Positions 8,452-18,522 of a DNA stretch of 64,000 nucleotides are shown here, piece by piece. The position numbers and the translations under genes were made by a program. Origin of the DNA: Leuctra nigra. Lineage: Eukaryota > Arthropoda > Insecta > Plecoptera > Leuctridae. Where the stretch lies: assembly GCA_934045905.1 (NCBI GenBank), contig OW203773.1:20199246-20263245 (forward strand), in the 5' to 3' direction. The notes under the pieces were generated by a model. It saw only the letters and a program-made list of their open reading frames with translations. It searched no databases and was not told the DNA's origin. Positions within the stretch are counted from its first letter, which is position 1. Each line of letters begins with the position of its first letter.

Positions 8452-11400
8452 CTAAGCTACATCTTGCTCGCAAATGAAATGCAGCGTCGCTGTTCTTTGC
8501 GTTGTTGCCAGACCGCTGCCTGATCCACTGGGGATGTAGAACACTACTGGCCACTCCATGCACGTGCCCGAGGGTTCCCCGGCGTACCACTTGCTGTATC
8601 CACTCTCCTGCACCGTGCCACCTGTAACATCATGTAGTGTTGATGGCAAAGACTCAAGGAGGAAGGTACTCGTTCGCCATATCGTCTTCACCCAAGTTGT
8701 CATTGTAGTTCCGAATTGGGAAACTGCAGATAATATGGCAATGTGCATGTTAGCTTAATATTTGTACTCTCTGAGAATAGGTAAATCCATGGGAACAAAA
8801 TCTCCAATTCTTGAAAATTTGATCCATAAAGTCAACATACCTCTGGTTAACCTGACATTTAAGTGTATAAACATATTAATTGGCGTACTGTTTCCAAGAA
8901 TCTGATCCTCAATTCCAGACCTTCTCTCGTGACAATATTGTCCAAATGAAGCATTGGTCTACTCAATTATCCGCCTACATTCGTTTGGAAGAGTCTGCTA
9001 CATCCTTCCCCACGCTGTCTACCTGTCTGGTTTCTTGTTGGTATTTCCCCGCCTGTCTGCCCATTTCATAACCCTGTTGTCCGAGCTCCATGTGACCTGT
9101 CCATCGCAGGCGGAGCATTTCGATGCGAACTTGATATGGCCCTTGGTAAGTTAAAGGTATTCCAGTGCTACCACATTGCACATAAGAGGAAGATAATGTA
9201 TTTTCCTCATTCTATAAGTGGTTTTTACAACCCACTTCACCTTTTTCGCCTCTAATATTTTGAACCCGAAAAAGTTTTGACAAATTATTGCTGTTGCATT
9301 CAAACAAACTTCAGCTACCACAATTACTCTAGAAACTTGAAGTGATCTCTTGTCTTCTTTATGAATAGACGAAAAAAACGACTTGATTTTGTCAATAACT
9401 TTATTTGTACCCTGGCCACAGGCAATACAAAAGGAGGGGTTTCTCAAGGAAAAATCTGGTACGTACCGATTTAGTTTTAGAAATATTGCAAACACACATT
9501 TTAAAAAAGGGCTAAGTCGTTGCTTTCGTATATGTATTAAGAATATTCTTGACATGTTTCAGCTCTCTTTGTTGAACGGTTATTCATCGGAGCTTCGTTG
9601 AGTCATATTTTACTCGTTTGGATCGTCCCGGATAATTTTTTGACTTTGCAAAATGAGGTGATTTCGCTGAATATCGGTCTCAACTAACATCATACCCTTC
9701 CTATTAACTGATCAGTCGCATTACCGAGAAGCGTGACGAAGTCGTCGTCGCCCCCGAAGAACCTGTGGACGCCGACCCAGGGTCTGAACAGCGCCGGCGC
9801 GAAGCTGAACTGCTGCTCCAGAGCGTCGACTTCCTCCTGAGAGTTGATGACCGCGAGATGTGATCCTTCCCGTCGACACGTCTTCTCCGCCTCCACCCAC
9901 GTGACCTTGGCCGTGTACTGCTTGTAGTAGCCGTGGCCGGCGATGTAGGTGTAGCCGGGCCTGCAAGTACAAGCAGTCGACTACAATATATGCACAAGTA
10001 TGACATGACTCGTTTTCCGTCGCCATTAGCCTTGCTGCAGAACAGTGCGACGTTAAGCCCCAGACAAAAAAAATACATGACTCGTATCCATCCTAGTCGT
10101 ATTAATTATTATTTCAAAAACTAGTCGTCAACTGCCTTCAAGATACACATTAAATTAAAATAGTACGTATAATGCATTATCCCTTCTGCAGTCAACAGAG
10201 AAGTTTGAAACAAATCGATGCCATATTTCCTAGTCCTATTTTTCGGTCTGTGTCGGTGGCAATCAAAAACTGGTACTTTGGTACCAGTTTTTCAGTCTAC
10301 TGCATTCGTAGACTTTCAGATCGCATTTACTTTTAAAACCCAACTTCAGGTTTTCCCTTGGATTATGTTACATTTTCATGTACCTTGAAAACAGATACAT
10401 CATTGGTAGAAGGTTCGAAGTTAATTTTCTCGATTTTGCTTTGCACAATTTTTGAATCATGTACACTGAAACCAACCAAAAACGGTATTTGAGCAAAACG
10501 CATTGGCTGGTCAGATTCCTTGACAATCAATCCTTGTTATCATCAATTAAATCAGAGCTTACCTTCTAGATTTATATGATAAGCTAACACAGACTTCAAG
10601 GGATGATGCCAACAATCAGCCAGTCCTTTTCTTTCGAATACCGTTTCGAATACTGTCGCTCCTTAGTGGCTCTTGAATGGCTCTTCACAATTTAAATAAA
10701 GATCTGGATTCGAAAAAAGCGAAAATTTTAAGAAAAAAAGCGTCCTTTGGGGCAACAATTGGGTGGTTCTTTGATTCAGTTTGCTCATTTTATACCCCTG
10801 AATCCCTTTTAAATTGTTGAATTGTAAAAAAACGCCCTGCGGGGCAACAACTGGGGGTCAAAATATCAAAGGTAACGAAATAATCAAAATCAACGAGTCA
10901 TGCAATTTATAATATTTTACTGTGTTTTCTATTTGATTACCTCTACTGCGGCTCCCATTATAATTATCTAATCAATATTTTTTGGGAAATTGGCTCCCTG
11001 ACCAAAAAAAGGTTGCCGACCCCTGAGGTGACCACAATCAACTACAATATGCAGAAGTAAGACATGACTCGTTTAATATCCATTCTAGGCGTATTCGTTT
11101 GATCGCTATATTAATTATTTCTTCCAAATCTCGACTCCAGAATCATTGAAATGGACAACTGGCCTTCTGTCTCCGAGATCTGGCGAGCAGAATAACTTAC
11201 AGCGGTCGGAACTCATCGGCTCTCTTCCTGTGGACCGCACAAATGAACGGTCTGACGTCATCGCAGTCGACGTCCATGAATCCCGACATGGAGAAGCCGC
11301 CGCAGTTGTGCTTGGAACTGGCTCGTGGGAATCCCGGAGCCCAGGCTGTCAGGTCGCTGTGATGTTGCACCAGGGTCTCGCCTGAAACAGTTATATGCAC

Positions 11401-13523
11401 ATCATGACGAGGAAGAAGTGGTTATATGCACATCATGACGAGGAAGAAGCAGTTATATGCACATTGTGACGTGGAAGAAGTAGTCAAGGAAGAGAGAATG
11501 TCAAGAACAGCTTTTGATACAGTTGGAGGAAGAAAAATAAGGGTTGGAAGACCTATATGAAGATGTATTGACCAGATTAAGGTCAACTTCTGGAGAAAAT
11601 AAGTAAAGCTTGGGAGATGGTGGGAAGATGAAGATAAGTGGTGGGATGAAATGAGGAAGCAAGAGAAAGAGAGAATGAGGATAGTGAAAATTAGAAAGAG
11701 AAAGATGCGAAGACTGACTGGCTAACCGGCAAAATTATAATTTAACTTAGTTCTAATATAATTGGATGAAGAGAGAATGCAAAGAAATGAAGATGTGCAG
11801 TGCGGTCGTTGTACATAAATGCATTGGATTACAATCATAGTGAATTATGTCCTGGAACTCAATTGGTCAAGTGGCGTTTGAAAGTATGTTCTTCATGTAG
11901 AAGACTTCAAGGTGGATATGGTTCCAGGAATTGTGAAATTTAAATAGGTACATTGTCTACGTAATGTATGGAATAATCAGAATCCACTTATGGGAAGAAG
12001 AATTTGAACAGTTGCGGAGGATAGATAATAAATCGGGAAGTGTGTGGTCAGAGATAATCTACAAAGGAGAATGATCAGTTGAGTTAGATAACCTACCGTA
12101 GACAGTGACGTAATCGCCCTCGGTGAATACGTCATGGAATCCGGTGTGGATGGAAGCGAGGTTGTAGGCCATCATGATCTTCTTCACATCTTCAGCCTCG
12201 ACTGTTGAAGTGATTACAGTAAGGGATGCATTCTTCTGTTGGCAAACCTGAGAGGGAAGTGGATCACGAGTTACAGTGTGTTTTTTTACTGTACTATGAA
12301 CTCTCACCAGATGGAGCCACAGTCAGTTGTTCTGCTAGGCCGAGAAAGACTTCATTGCGTGCTCACCTTGCAATGTTGTCTTTCTCGTCCTAGCAGAACA
12401 ACTGACGTGGTCTCGGTCTGTAGAGAGTTCAAGCATAGGAAAAACGAACTGTAGTTTCATGCTCTGCTGCAGTTGCGTCCGCAAGTAGATATTTGCGGAT
12501 GTCAGTCCTCAACACCACAAGACCGTGAGCTTAAAGTTGACGTAAGGAATGGACGGAAATTGAATATGCCACGTTCAATGAGTCTGGCCACAATTGACGC
12601 AACGGTGACGATACTTATGTTAAACTTGCTAAAATTCAGTCTAACGTCGCCGTCAATTGTAGGTACTTTACTTTTGACGACGTCTAATTTGCTTATAGTT
12701 ATAGTTGCCAATGTACCCCTGCCCAGTACCTTTTGAGAATGAAGCTGTTATTGTGTAGGTATATACGTACTTCAGTTCAATTTGGAAGACGAATAGGTGG
12801 TGAGCAATGTAGGATGCTTTCAACACCCATGAAACTCAGATTTTTTAAAATTATAAAATTTGATGCATATCTTTTATTATATTTTTTTTATTTATTCTAT
12901 GGTCTCAAGAGAGCCGAGGCTCCACTAGTGAGAATGTAATATAGAGAAGGGAGGAGAGGAAACCCGGTACCGGAATGTAGCCTACTCCTGACGAAAGATA
13001 TACCAAGGGGCTAAAGTCTTAACGTCCCATCCGAAGGACGGTGTAACATTCACAGCACGGGCCTCCACAACCCGCGCCGTCGAGAGACTGATAACAGGTG
13101 GAGGGAGGTCGTCACACTAACCCCCAAACACCCCAGTCTCTCTGGCCCAACGGCAGCAACCTGGCAAGTCAGAGTAGAATGGTCGCCCATCCAACCGCTG
13201 ACCGCGCTCAATGTTGCTTAACCTCGGTGATCTGACGAGAACCAAGGTATCCAATACATTTAATTACGTATAATTAATTACGTTATTTTGTCTTTCATTT
13301 AATTACTCCAATACCTGACCTCTCGCCTTCAGATCTAACGTGAAAGATGTCTACCCCAACTCTTGCTTGTACCTACCTTGATTGAGTCGTTCCAAGAAGA
13401 TGGCGCATCGACAAGGAAGTAGCTGCGGTCTTCGAAATGGAAGTTGCGATTTGTGTTGTCCTGTGCGCTTGCGCAGACACCGAGGAGCAGCACGCATGCG
13501 CACCATCTCATGAGCAGCAACAT
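8452..13523 (-). CDS. Secreted dual C-type lectin domain protein (immulectin / hemolymph LPS-binding protein-like)
   Basis: Five minus-strand exons: 13377-13523, 12097-12247, 11201-11381, 9725-9960 and 8452-8621 (TAG stop). Donors and acceptors are all GT-AG and the sum is 885 nt, giving 294 residues. Residues 1-21 form a signal peptide (MLLLMRWCACVLLLGVCASA). CTLD1 (about 25-160) shows SYFLVDAPSSWNDSI, ASIHTGFHDVFTEGDYVTVYG, WAPGFPR, NCGGFS and RPFICA. CTLD2 (about 163-294) shows PGYTYIAGHGYYK, TWVEAEKTCRREGSHLAVIN, WVGVHRFFGGDDDFVTL, KWYAGEP and LHFICEQDVA. This two-CTLD architecture and length resemble lepidopteran immulectins, which bind microbial surfaces in hemolymph. The EPN/QPD and WND calcium-sugar motifs are not canonical, so ligand and calcium use are uncertain. 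The upstream in-frame ATG at 13607 is less likely because the segment after 13523 is the hydrophobic one. Tandem paralog at 2225-7150. Confidence 0.85.
8985..9130 (-). pseudogene. Possible degraded LINE C-terminal fragment in lectin intron 4
   Basis: A minus-strand reading shows a phrase like LRLRWTGHMELG followed by a charged tail. This resembles the W-x-GH-x-RM region near the C-terminus of RTE/endonuclease-RT type LINE proteins. It is short and lacks flanking structure. Confidence 0.25.
10014..10074 (+). mobile_element. 61-bp 5'-truncated copy of the tRNA-SINE with 11-bp target duplication
   Basis: Only the 3' end of the SINE family is present, ending GTTAAGCCCCAGAC plus an A-run. It is flanked by perfect ACATGACTCGT repeats at 10003-10013 and 10075-10085. 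A related sequence without the insert is found near 11060-11110. It lies in intron 3 of the intact lectin gene. Confidence 0.8.
10540..11025. repeat. Mixed repeats ending in a hAT-type terminus
   Basis: Near 10485-10665 there is a repeat also seen at about 57750-57890 and, inverted, at about 62195-62330. The stretch around 10740-10860 has CCCTGCGGGGCAACAA-type blocks shared with about 27295-27400 and 25390-25505. At 11011-11025 the sequence GGTTGCCGACCCCTG is a textbook hAT right terminus. No matching left terminus was found, so the hAT element is partial. Confidence 0.45.
11389..11482 (+). repeat. Three-copy ~33-bp direct repeat in lectin intron 2
   Basis: GTTATATGCACATCATGACG plus GAGGAAGAAG occurs three times in tandem, the third copy slightly diverged. 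The AG-rich sequence after it (to about 11715) resembles a decayed LINE tail but is too degraded to assign. Confidence 0.7.
12322..12406. repeat. Hairpin-forming inverted repeat close to lectin exon 2
   Basis: A 29-base left arm (12322-12350) is almost perfectly complementary to 12378-12406, with a 27-base loop. It lies in intron 1, about 75 bases upstream of the exon 2 acceptor at 12248. In a minus-strand transcript it would form a strong hairpin near the branch-point zone. Confidence 0.7.
12882..13250 (-). mobile_element. 5S rRNA-derived SINE (SINE3-like) in lectin intron 1
   Basis: On the minus strand the 5' part (13243 down to 13181) is recognisable as the internal-promoter half of 5S rRNA: GTTCTCGTC, GATCACCGAGGTTAAGCAAC, then GGTCAGC and TTGGATGGGCGACC. 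The body follows, and the end is an A-rich tail (ATAGAATAAATAAAAAAAA). The 5' portion of 5S is missing. A second, body-only copy is at 6427-6560. It would have been transcribed by Pol III through 5S box A and C. The 5S origin is seen directly; the SINE3 label is an inference. Confidence 0.75.
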
Positions 13524-13693
13524 TCTAAACAGACATTTGCAGAGAACCATAGTAAGACAAAACGACTCTATACTTGAAAACCTGAGCTTGGTTTCTATAA
13601 TATTCATTCAAATGTGAAGATGATTCCATGATAAAGTAACAGGTAATTGACGGTTCTCAGATGAGTCATTAACTGGACAATTGGTACACTTGG

Positions 13694-13972
13694 TGTGGTG
13701 TTTTGGCAATACAACACCAAGGTTACGTTTCATATTGTTATGTTGGTAACCCAGAATATAGTTGCTAATTTGAGTTTACTTCCGGTAAAGGAAAAACGGA
13801 ACTAGGCAGGGGCCATGATGGATGAATCTCGTGTCAGCAGTGACTGAGCAAAGACGTGAATTGTTCAAGTGTATCTCTTGTTATTAAAGTGATCATTATA
13901 TATAATAAATATATTCTTTGCAATCAATAATCTTTCCATGAATCGTCAAACTTTTCTACTCAATACATGACA
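13694..13972 (+). repeat. 5' long terminal repeat
   Basis: Starts TGTGGTGTTTTGGCAATACA and ends ACTCAATACATGACA (TG...CA termini). It contains an AATAAA hexamer at about 13906. Compared with the 3' LTR I count six substitutions and one 2-bp indel, about 2 percent divergence. Confidence 0.93.
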
Positions 13973-13974
13973 AG

Positions 13975-13987
13975 TGGCGACGAGGAT
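13975..13987 (+). promoter_or_regulatory. Primer binding site for tRNA-Ser
   Basis: TGGCGACGAGGAT begins two bases after the 5' LTR. It is the exact complement of the 3' end of tRNA-Ser of the GACGAGG acceptor type plus CCA, where minus-strand DNA synthesis would be primed. Confidence 0.8.
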
Positions 13988-14033
13988 AGTGCCGAATTCA
14001 CAGCGGTAAAGTCAGTTCCCGTTCACGAACAAC

Positions 14034-15392
14034 ATGGCCGCAATTACTGCTATTGGGCACATGGACGAGTATAACTCTGAGATCGAATCATGGACATCTT
14101 ACGTGGAAAGGTTTGAAAATTTGTGTACAGCTAATCAAGTACCTGACGACAGGAAACGACCGGCATTACTTACGGTCATCGGAATTTCAACGTATAACCT
14201 GTTAAAGAGTTTATGCTCTCCGATCAGCCCCACAACGCAAACGTTCAACCAGTTGGTAGCCATTTTGAAAACGCATTTGCAACCCGATCCAACAATCATT
14301 TCGGAGAGGTATAAGTTTCATCGAGCAGCACAACTGGAAACCGAAACAGTTAGAGATTTTATTGCCAGAATTAAACACCTAACGATATACTGTCAATTTG
14401 GTGTAAATTTAAATGAAGCATTGCGCGACAGGTTCGTGTGCGGATTAAGAAGCGATAAAATAAGGGAACGACTTCTAGAGAGCGGTAACCCGACGTTCGA
14501 TCAAGCAACGCAATTGGCGTTAAAACTTGAAACTGCAGCGAAAGAAGCAACGACACTGGGACGCGATCATAGAGAGAGAGCAGTACACAGCTTCGCATCA
14601 TCACCCTCGCATCAAGATACAACAGCAAGGAACAAATTCAAAAAGAAGAGAGAAAAAGTGCCAGTGCAACCAACAGCTTCAAAGAGCTACTCCTGTTTTT
14701 CGTGTGGATTATCTAATCACACCAGAGAAAAGTGCAAATACAGAGAATATACATGTAATAAATGTTATACCAAGGGACATTTGAGCAAGGTATGTAAATT
14801 GTTACCCAGTAAAAGTCAGAAATTCATGAACCTGGATGCTGAGGCAGTCAGTGATAGCTCCAGTAGTGATAGTACCATGAATCACTTGCGAGGTATAAGT
14901 AGTGCTATGCATAACTTGCCAAAGCAGGCAAATTCAGAGGTTAATCCACCCATTACTGTACTAGTTAATATTCAAAATGTACAAAATGTAAAAATGGAGA
15001 TCGACACCGGTTCCGAAGTGTCTGCCATTTCACAGGGTTATTATTCCAAGAATTTTGCAACCCTTCCATTGCTCCCGGCCGACCTTTTGCTTCGTTCTTA
15101 TACGGGGGAGAAGATTGTTCCCGTAGGTATGCTGCAGGTAGAAGCGAGTCTTTCAGGGCAGTCGGTAGTGCAAGGACTACCGTTGTACGTCATCGCAGGA
15201 GGAGGTCCACCATTGTTGGGAAGAGGATGGATGGCTAAACTGAAAATCTCCAGTCTAGAGGTAACCAATGTCAATACTTTGGGTTCTGATTCAACCCCTG
15301 ATAGCGACAAGGCTCGAGTAGAAGCAGTGCTAGGGGAATTTCCCGAGGTTTTTTCGGGAAGAATTGGGTACGTACAAGAAGGCCCCTACTAA
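14034..15392 (+). CDS. gag-protease polyprotein of the Ty3-like element
   Basis: The ATG at 14034 follows the primer site by 46 bases. The first ~200 residues are capsid-like. Two CCHC zinc knuckles of the form CX2CX4HX4C start at about residue 221 (CFSCGLSNHTREKC) and about 240 (CNKCYTKGHLSKVC) and would bind genomic RNA. The aspartic protease active site IDTGSEVSAIS has its Asp at about residue 324, and a second conserved LLGRGWM block follows. The frame then reaches the start of the RT linker (FPEVFSGRIG) and terminates after a shift. Length is 452 codons. Protease is fused to gag here, with pol in the +1 frame beyond a GGG run at 15366-15368. Confidence 0.9.
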   Translation: MAAITAIGHMDEYNSEIESWTSYVERFENLCTANQVPDDRKRPALLTVIGISTYNLLKSLCSPISPTTQTFNQLVAILKTHLQPDPTIISERYKFHRAAQLETETVRDFIARIKHLTIYCQFGVNLNEALRDRFVCGLRSDKIRERLLESGNPTFDQATQLALKLETAAKEATTLGRDHRERAVHSFASSPSHQDTTARNKFKKKREKVPVQPTASKSYSCFSCGLSNHTREKCKYREYTCNKCYTKGHLSKVCKLLPSKSQKFMNLDAEAVSDSSSSDSTMNHLRGISSAMHNLPKQANSEVNPPITVLVNIQNVQNVKMEIDTGSEVSAISQGYYSKNFATLPLLPADLLLRSYTGEKIVPVGMLQVEASLSGQSVVQGLPLYVIAGGGPPLLGRGWMAKLKISSLEVTNVNTLGSDSTPDSDKARVEAVLGEFPEVFSGRIGYVQEGPY

Positions 15393-18117
15393 GCTGTATT
15401 TACGGCCGGAGGCAGTTCCGTGTTTTCAAAAGGCTAGATATTTACCCTATGCATTGAAGCCTGAGGTAGAAACCGAATTGAATCGGCTGATTGATTCGGG
15501 GGTAATTTCACCAGTTACTCATTCTGAATGGGCTACCCCAATAGTTCCGGTGTTAAAGAAAGGGGGTGGTGTTAGAATTTGTGGTGACTACAAAATCACT
15601 TTAAACCCAAGTCTAGTGATTGATAAATACCCCGTTCCTAAGATTGAAGATTTATTCGCAACGCTTCACAATGGTAAACATTTCAGTAAATTAGACTTAT
15701 CGCATGCTTATCAACAACTACTTTTGGAGGACGGTTCAAAAGAGTGTGTGACTATCAATACGCATAAAGGATTGTTTCGTTATAATAGGATTCCATATGG
15801 AGTAGCGTCCGCTCCTGGGATTTTTCAAAGGGTGATGGAGCAAACGTTGCAAGGTTTGCCCGGAGTCGTTGTTTTCCTTGATGATATTCTCATCACCGGT
15901 AAGGACAGGGAGGAACACTTAGTCAGATTACGTGCAGTTTTACAGCGCTTACAAGAGGCTGGACTAAATGTACGACGCAAGAAGTGTGAATTTTTCAAAG
16001 AGTCAGTTTCCTTTCTGGGGCATGTAGTTGACAGGCATGGGTTACACACTAATCCTTCAAAAGTAGATGCCATTGTCAACGCACCCGTTCCAAAAGATGT
16101 AACGCAATTACGAGCAGTGCTAGGACTAGTAAACTATTACGCTAAGTTCATTCCTATGTTAGCAACAGATTTGAAACCTTTGTACAGGTTACTGGAGAAA
16201 GACAAAGAATTCCACTTCGATAAACAGTGTGTCGAGGCCTTTCTTAAGATTAAGAGACTGTTTTCCTCAGCTACAGTACTAACGCATTACGATCCATCCA
16301 AACCGTTGAAGCTATCCACCGATGCTAGTCCGTATGGATTAGGGGCTGTAATTTCGCATATTCTTCCAAATGGGCAGGAGAAACCTGTAGCGTACGCTTC
16401 ACGTACTTTGAACAAGGCCGAACAGAATTATTCCCAACTCGATAAGGAAGCTTTAAGCATACATTGGGGTGTCAAGAAATTCTACCAATATCTTTACGGT
16501 AGACATTTTGTCTTGGAAACGGACCATAAGCCACCGACATCAATCTTTGGACCCAAGAACGGTATTTCACCCATGGCAGCCAGTAGATTACAGCGATACG
16601 CAGTGTTTTTGGCAGGATTTGATTTCGAGATTAGATATGTCAAGTCAGAGAACAACGTGGCAGATGCTTTCTCGAGAATTCCATTGGCACATTCACACAA
16701 GGAATCTAGTGCAATTTCGTATTTGCATTATGTGGATAATGGTAATGTTCCCATTCATAGCAAGCAGATTGCGGCTATGACACGCCGAGATACAATCCTG
16801 AACAAAGTGTTAGGTTTTGTTCAGTACGGATGGCCGCAAAATGCAGACCAGATCAAGGAGGAATTCAAACCTTATTTCAAAAAAAGGTTAGAGTTGACAG
16901 TGGAACAAGGTTGTGTGATGTGGGGGTATAGAGTTATTATCCCAAAAGTCCTGCAGAAACCTTTGTTAGAGGAGCTACATGACAGTCATTTAGGAATTGT
17001 GAAAATGAAAAGTATGGCACGAGCTTACCTTTGGTGGCCCGGATTAGATGCAGACATTCAGGATCTGGCAGCTAATTGTCCGCAGTGCGTGAGTAGCCGG
17101 AATGATCCACCGAAACATACTCTTCATGTATGGGACTATCCGGAGACCCCATTTTCAAGGATTCACATGGATTTTTTAGGTCCATTCCAAGGTCGTATGG
17201 TACTTTTAGTAACTGACGCCTACTCTAAGTGGGTTGAGGCCTTTGAAGTGTCGAGTACCGCCGCTACTCAGACAATAGCTAAGCTGAGACCCTTATTTGC
17301 GCAGTTTGGTTTTCCACAACATGTTGTGTCAGATAATGGACCACCATTCACTTCCGAAGAATTCAGCACTTTCCTTCAGTCCAATGGTATTAAACACACC
17401 TGTTCGCCTCCGTACCATCCTTCTACTAATGGGTTATCAGAAAATAATGTAAAAACTTTCAAATATAAGGTCCTAGCGGCCTTGAAGGAGGGTAAAGACT
17501 TCAATCTGGCGGTCAGTAGGTTTTTATTAGCATATCGCAGCACCGTTCACTGTACCACGAATGAAACGCCTGCTAAGCTATTTCTGAACCGACAGTTACG
17601 TACCAGATTGGATTGTCTCAGACCTAATGTCAGAGAACATGTGAGTAAGCAACAAAGCAAACAGATTAAAGATCATAAAGGTTCAAGGCAGGTAGTATTT
17701 CAGTTAGAACAACCGGTATTGGTTAAAGATTACCGAGGAAGGAGGGAAGGTTGGATTCATGGCAAAATTAAACAACGTTTAGGACCGGTCACATACATGG
17801 TTATGATTGAGAATGATCCAGCTCGAGTGTGGAAAAGACATGCAAATCAATTGTTGGCATTCAGAGGGTCAAAGCAGCCTGAAATGAGAAATGTTGAGGA
17901 TACTTTTGATTTTGCCAATGATGTAACCCATTCTGATTCTGTACCTAACGTTCTGCCGGAATATGATGAACCCCTTGTAGTTGTACCACACGATCAAGAA
18001 GTTGTGATCAATGTAAATAATGATGTTGTAAACGAGGGAGAGCCAAGCATCACCAGTTCACCTCAACGCAGATATCCTAAGCGTGTAAGAAAACCTATTG
18101 TTAAATTGGATTTGTAA
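15364..18117 (+). CDS. pol: reverse transcriptase, RNase H and integrase of the Ty3-like element
   Basis: The frame is open from about 15364 with no ATG at its start (first codon TTG), so it depends on the upstream frame. RT shows the ICGDY, LDLSHAYQQ and FLDD (Asp at about residues 173-174) blocks. RNase H shows LSTDASPYGLG and a DKEALSIHWG block. The integrase zinc region (HDSHLG...CPQC) is followed by the D-D-E triad at about residues 603, 657 and 693; the last two are separated by 35 residues, as the family requires. No internal stop occurs over 917 codons. It overlaps the gag-protease frame by 29 bases in the +1 frame. All catalytic residues appear intact. Confidence 0.92.
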   Translation: MGTYKKAPTKLYLRPEAVPCFQKARYLPYALKPEVETELNRLIDSGVISPVTHSEWATPIVPVLKKGGGVRICGDYKITLNPSLVIDKYPVPKIEDLFATLHNGKHFSKLDLSHAYQQLLLEDGSKECVTINTHKGLFRYNRIPYGVASAPGIFQRVMEQTLQGLPGVVVFLDDILITGKDREEHLVRLRAVLQRLQEAGLNVRRKKCEFFKESVSFLGHVVDRHGLHTNPSKVDAIVNAPVPKDVTQLRAVLGLVNYYAKFIPMLATDLKPLYRLLEKDKEFHFDKQCVEAFLKIKRLFSSATVLTHYDPSKPLKLSTDASPYGLGAVISHILPNGQEKPVAYASRTLNKAEQNYSQLDKEALSIHWGVKKFYQYLYGRHFVLETDHKPPTSIFGPKNGISPMAASRLQRYAVFLAGFDFEIRYVKSENNVADAFSRIPLAHSHKESSAISYLHYVDNGNVPIHSKQIAAMTRRDTILNKVLGFVQYGWPQNADQIKEEFKPYFKKRLELTVEQGCVMWGYRVIIPKVLQKPLLEELHDSHLGIVKMKSMARAYLWWPGLDADIQDLAANCPQCVSSRNDPPKHTLHVWDYPETPFSRIHMDFLGPFQGRMVLLVTDAYSKWVEAFEVSSTAATQTIAKLRPLFAQFGFPQHVVSDNGPPFTSEEFSTFLQSNGIKHTCSPPYHPSTNGLSENNVKTFKYKVLAALKEGKDFNLAVSRFLLAYRSTVHCTTNETPAKLFLNRQLRTRLDCLRPNVREHVSKQQSKQIKDHKGSRQVVFQLEQPVLVKDYRGRREGWIHGKIKQRLGPVTYMVMIENDPARVWKRHANQLLAFRGSKQPEMRNVEDTFDFANDVTHSDSVPNVLPEYDEPLVVVPHDQEVVINVNNDVVNEGEPSITSSPQRRYPKRVRKPIVKLDL

Positions 18118-18510
18118 ATTCTTATGTTTACCTCATGTTCTCCTGGGTTCTCTTGTTTACCTCATGTGTATTTTTTTTATGTTCTTATGTAAATTCTTAT
18201 GTTTCTCATGAGTTATCTCATGTACACTGTATCAAAGGTGGAGATTGATTGATAATGCGAGACGACACATTGTCAAAACGGGATCTGTAATTTCTTATGT
18301 TCATTATGTATTTCAATGTTCCATTTATATCCTATAAATTGTGAGCAAGGTCAAGGTTGGAGAGCGATTGATAATGTGAAACAACATATCCAGTAACTTG
18401 TCCATACTGTAAGTTTATTGTTTGATTTGTCAGAGTGAAATTTACTAGTGTAGAGAGCCCCGAAATTCTTGCAATTTGTTTACCAATGTGTGCATAGAAG
18501 TGTTGTGCTT

Positions 18511-18520
18511 AGGAGAGGGC
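18511..18520 (+). promoter_or_regulatory. Polypurine tract
   Basis: AGGAGAGGGC sits two bases before the 3' LTR, where plus-strand DNA synthesis would be primed. Confidence 0.7.
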
Positions 18521-18522
18521 AT

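Noticed and set aside
13181..13243. Functional 5S rRNA gene
   Set aside because: Only the internal-promoter half of 5S is present. Its 5' third is missing and it runs into a SINE body with an A-rich tail.
18118..18510. Envelope-like third reading frame in the Ty3 element
   Set aside because: The 390 bases after pol have no open frame of useful length and contain short direct repeats (TTCTTATGTTTAC type) only.
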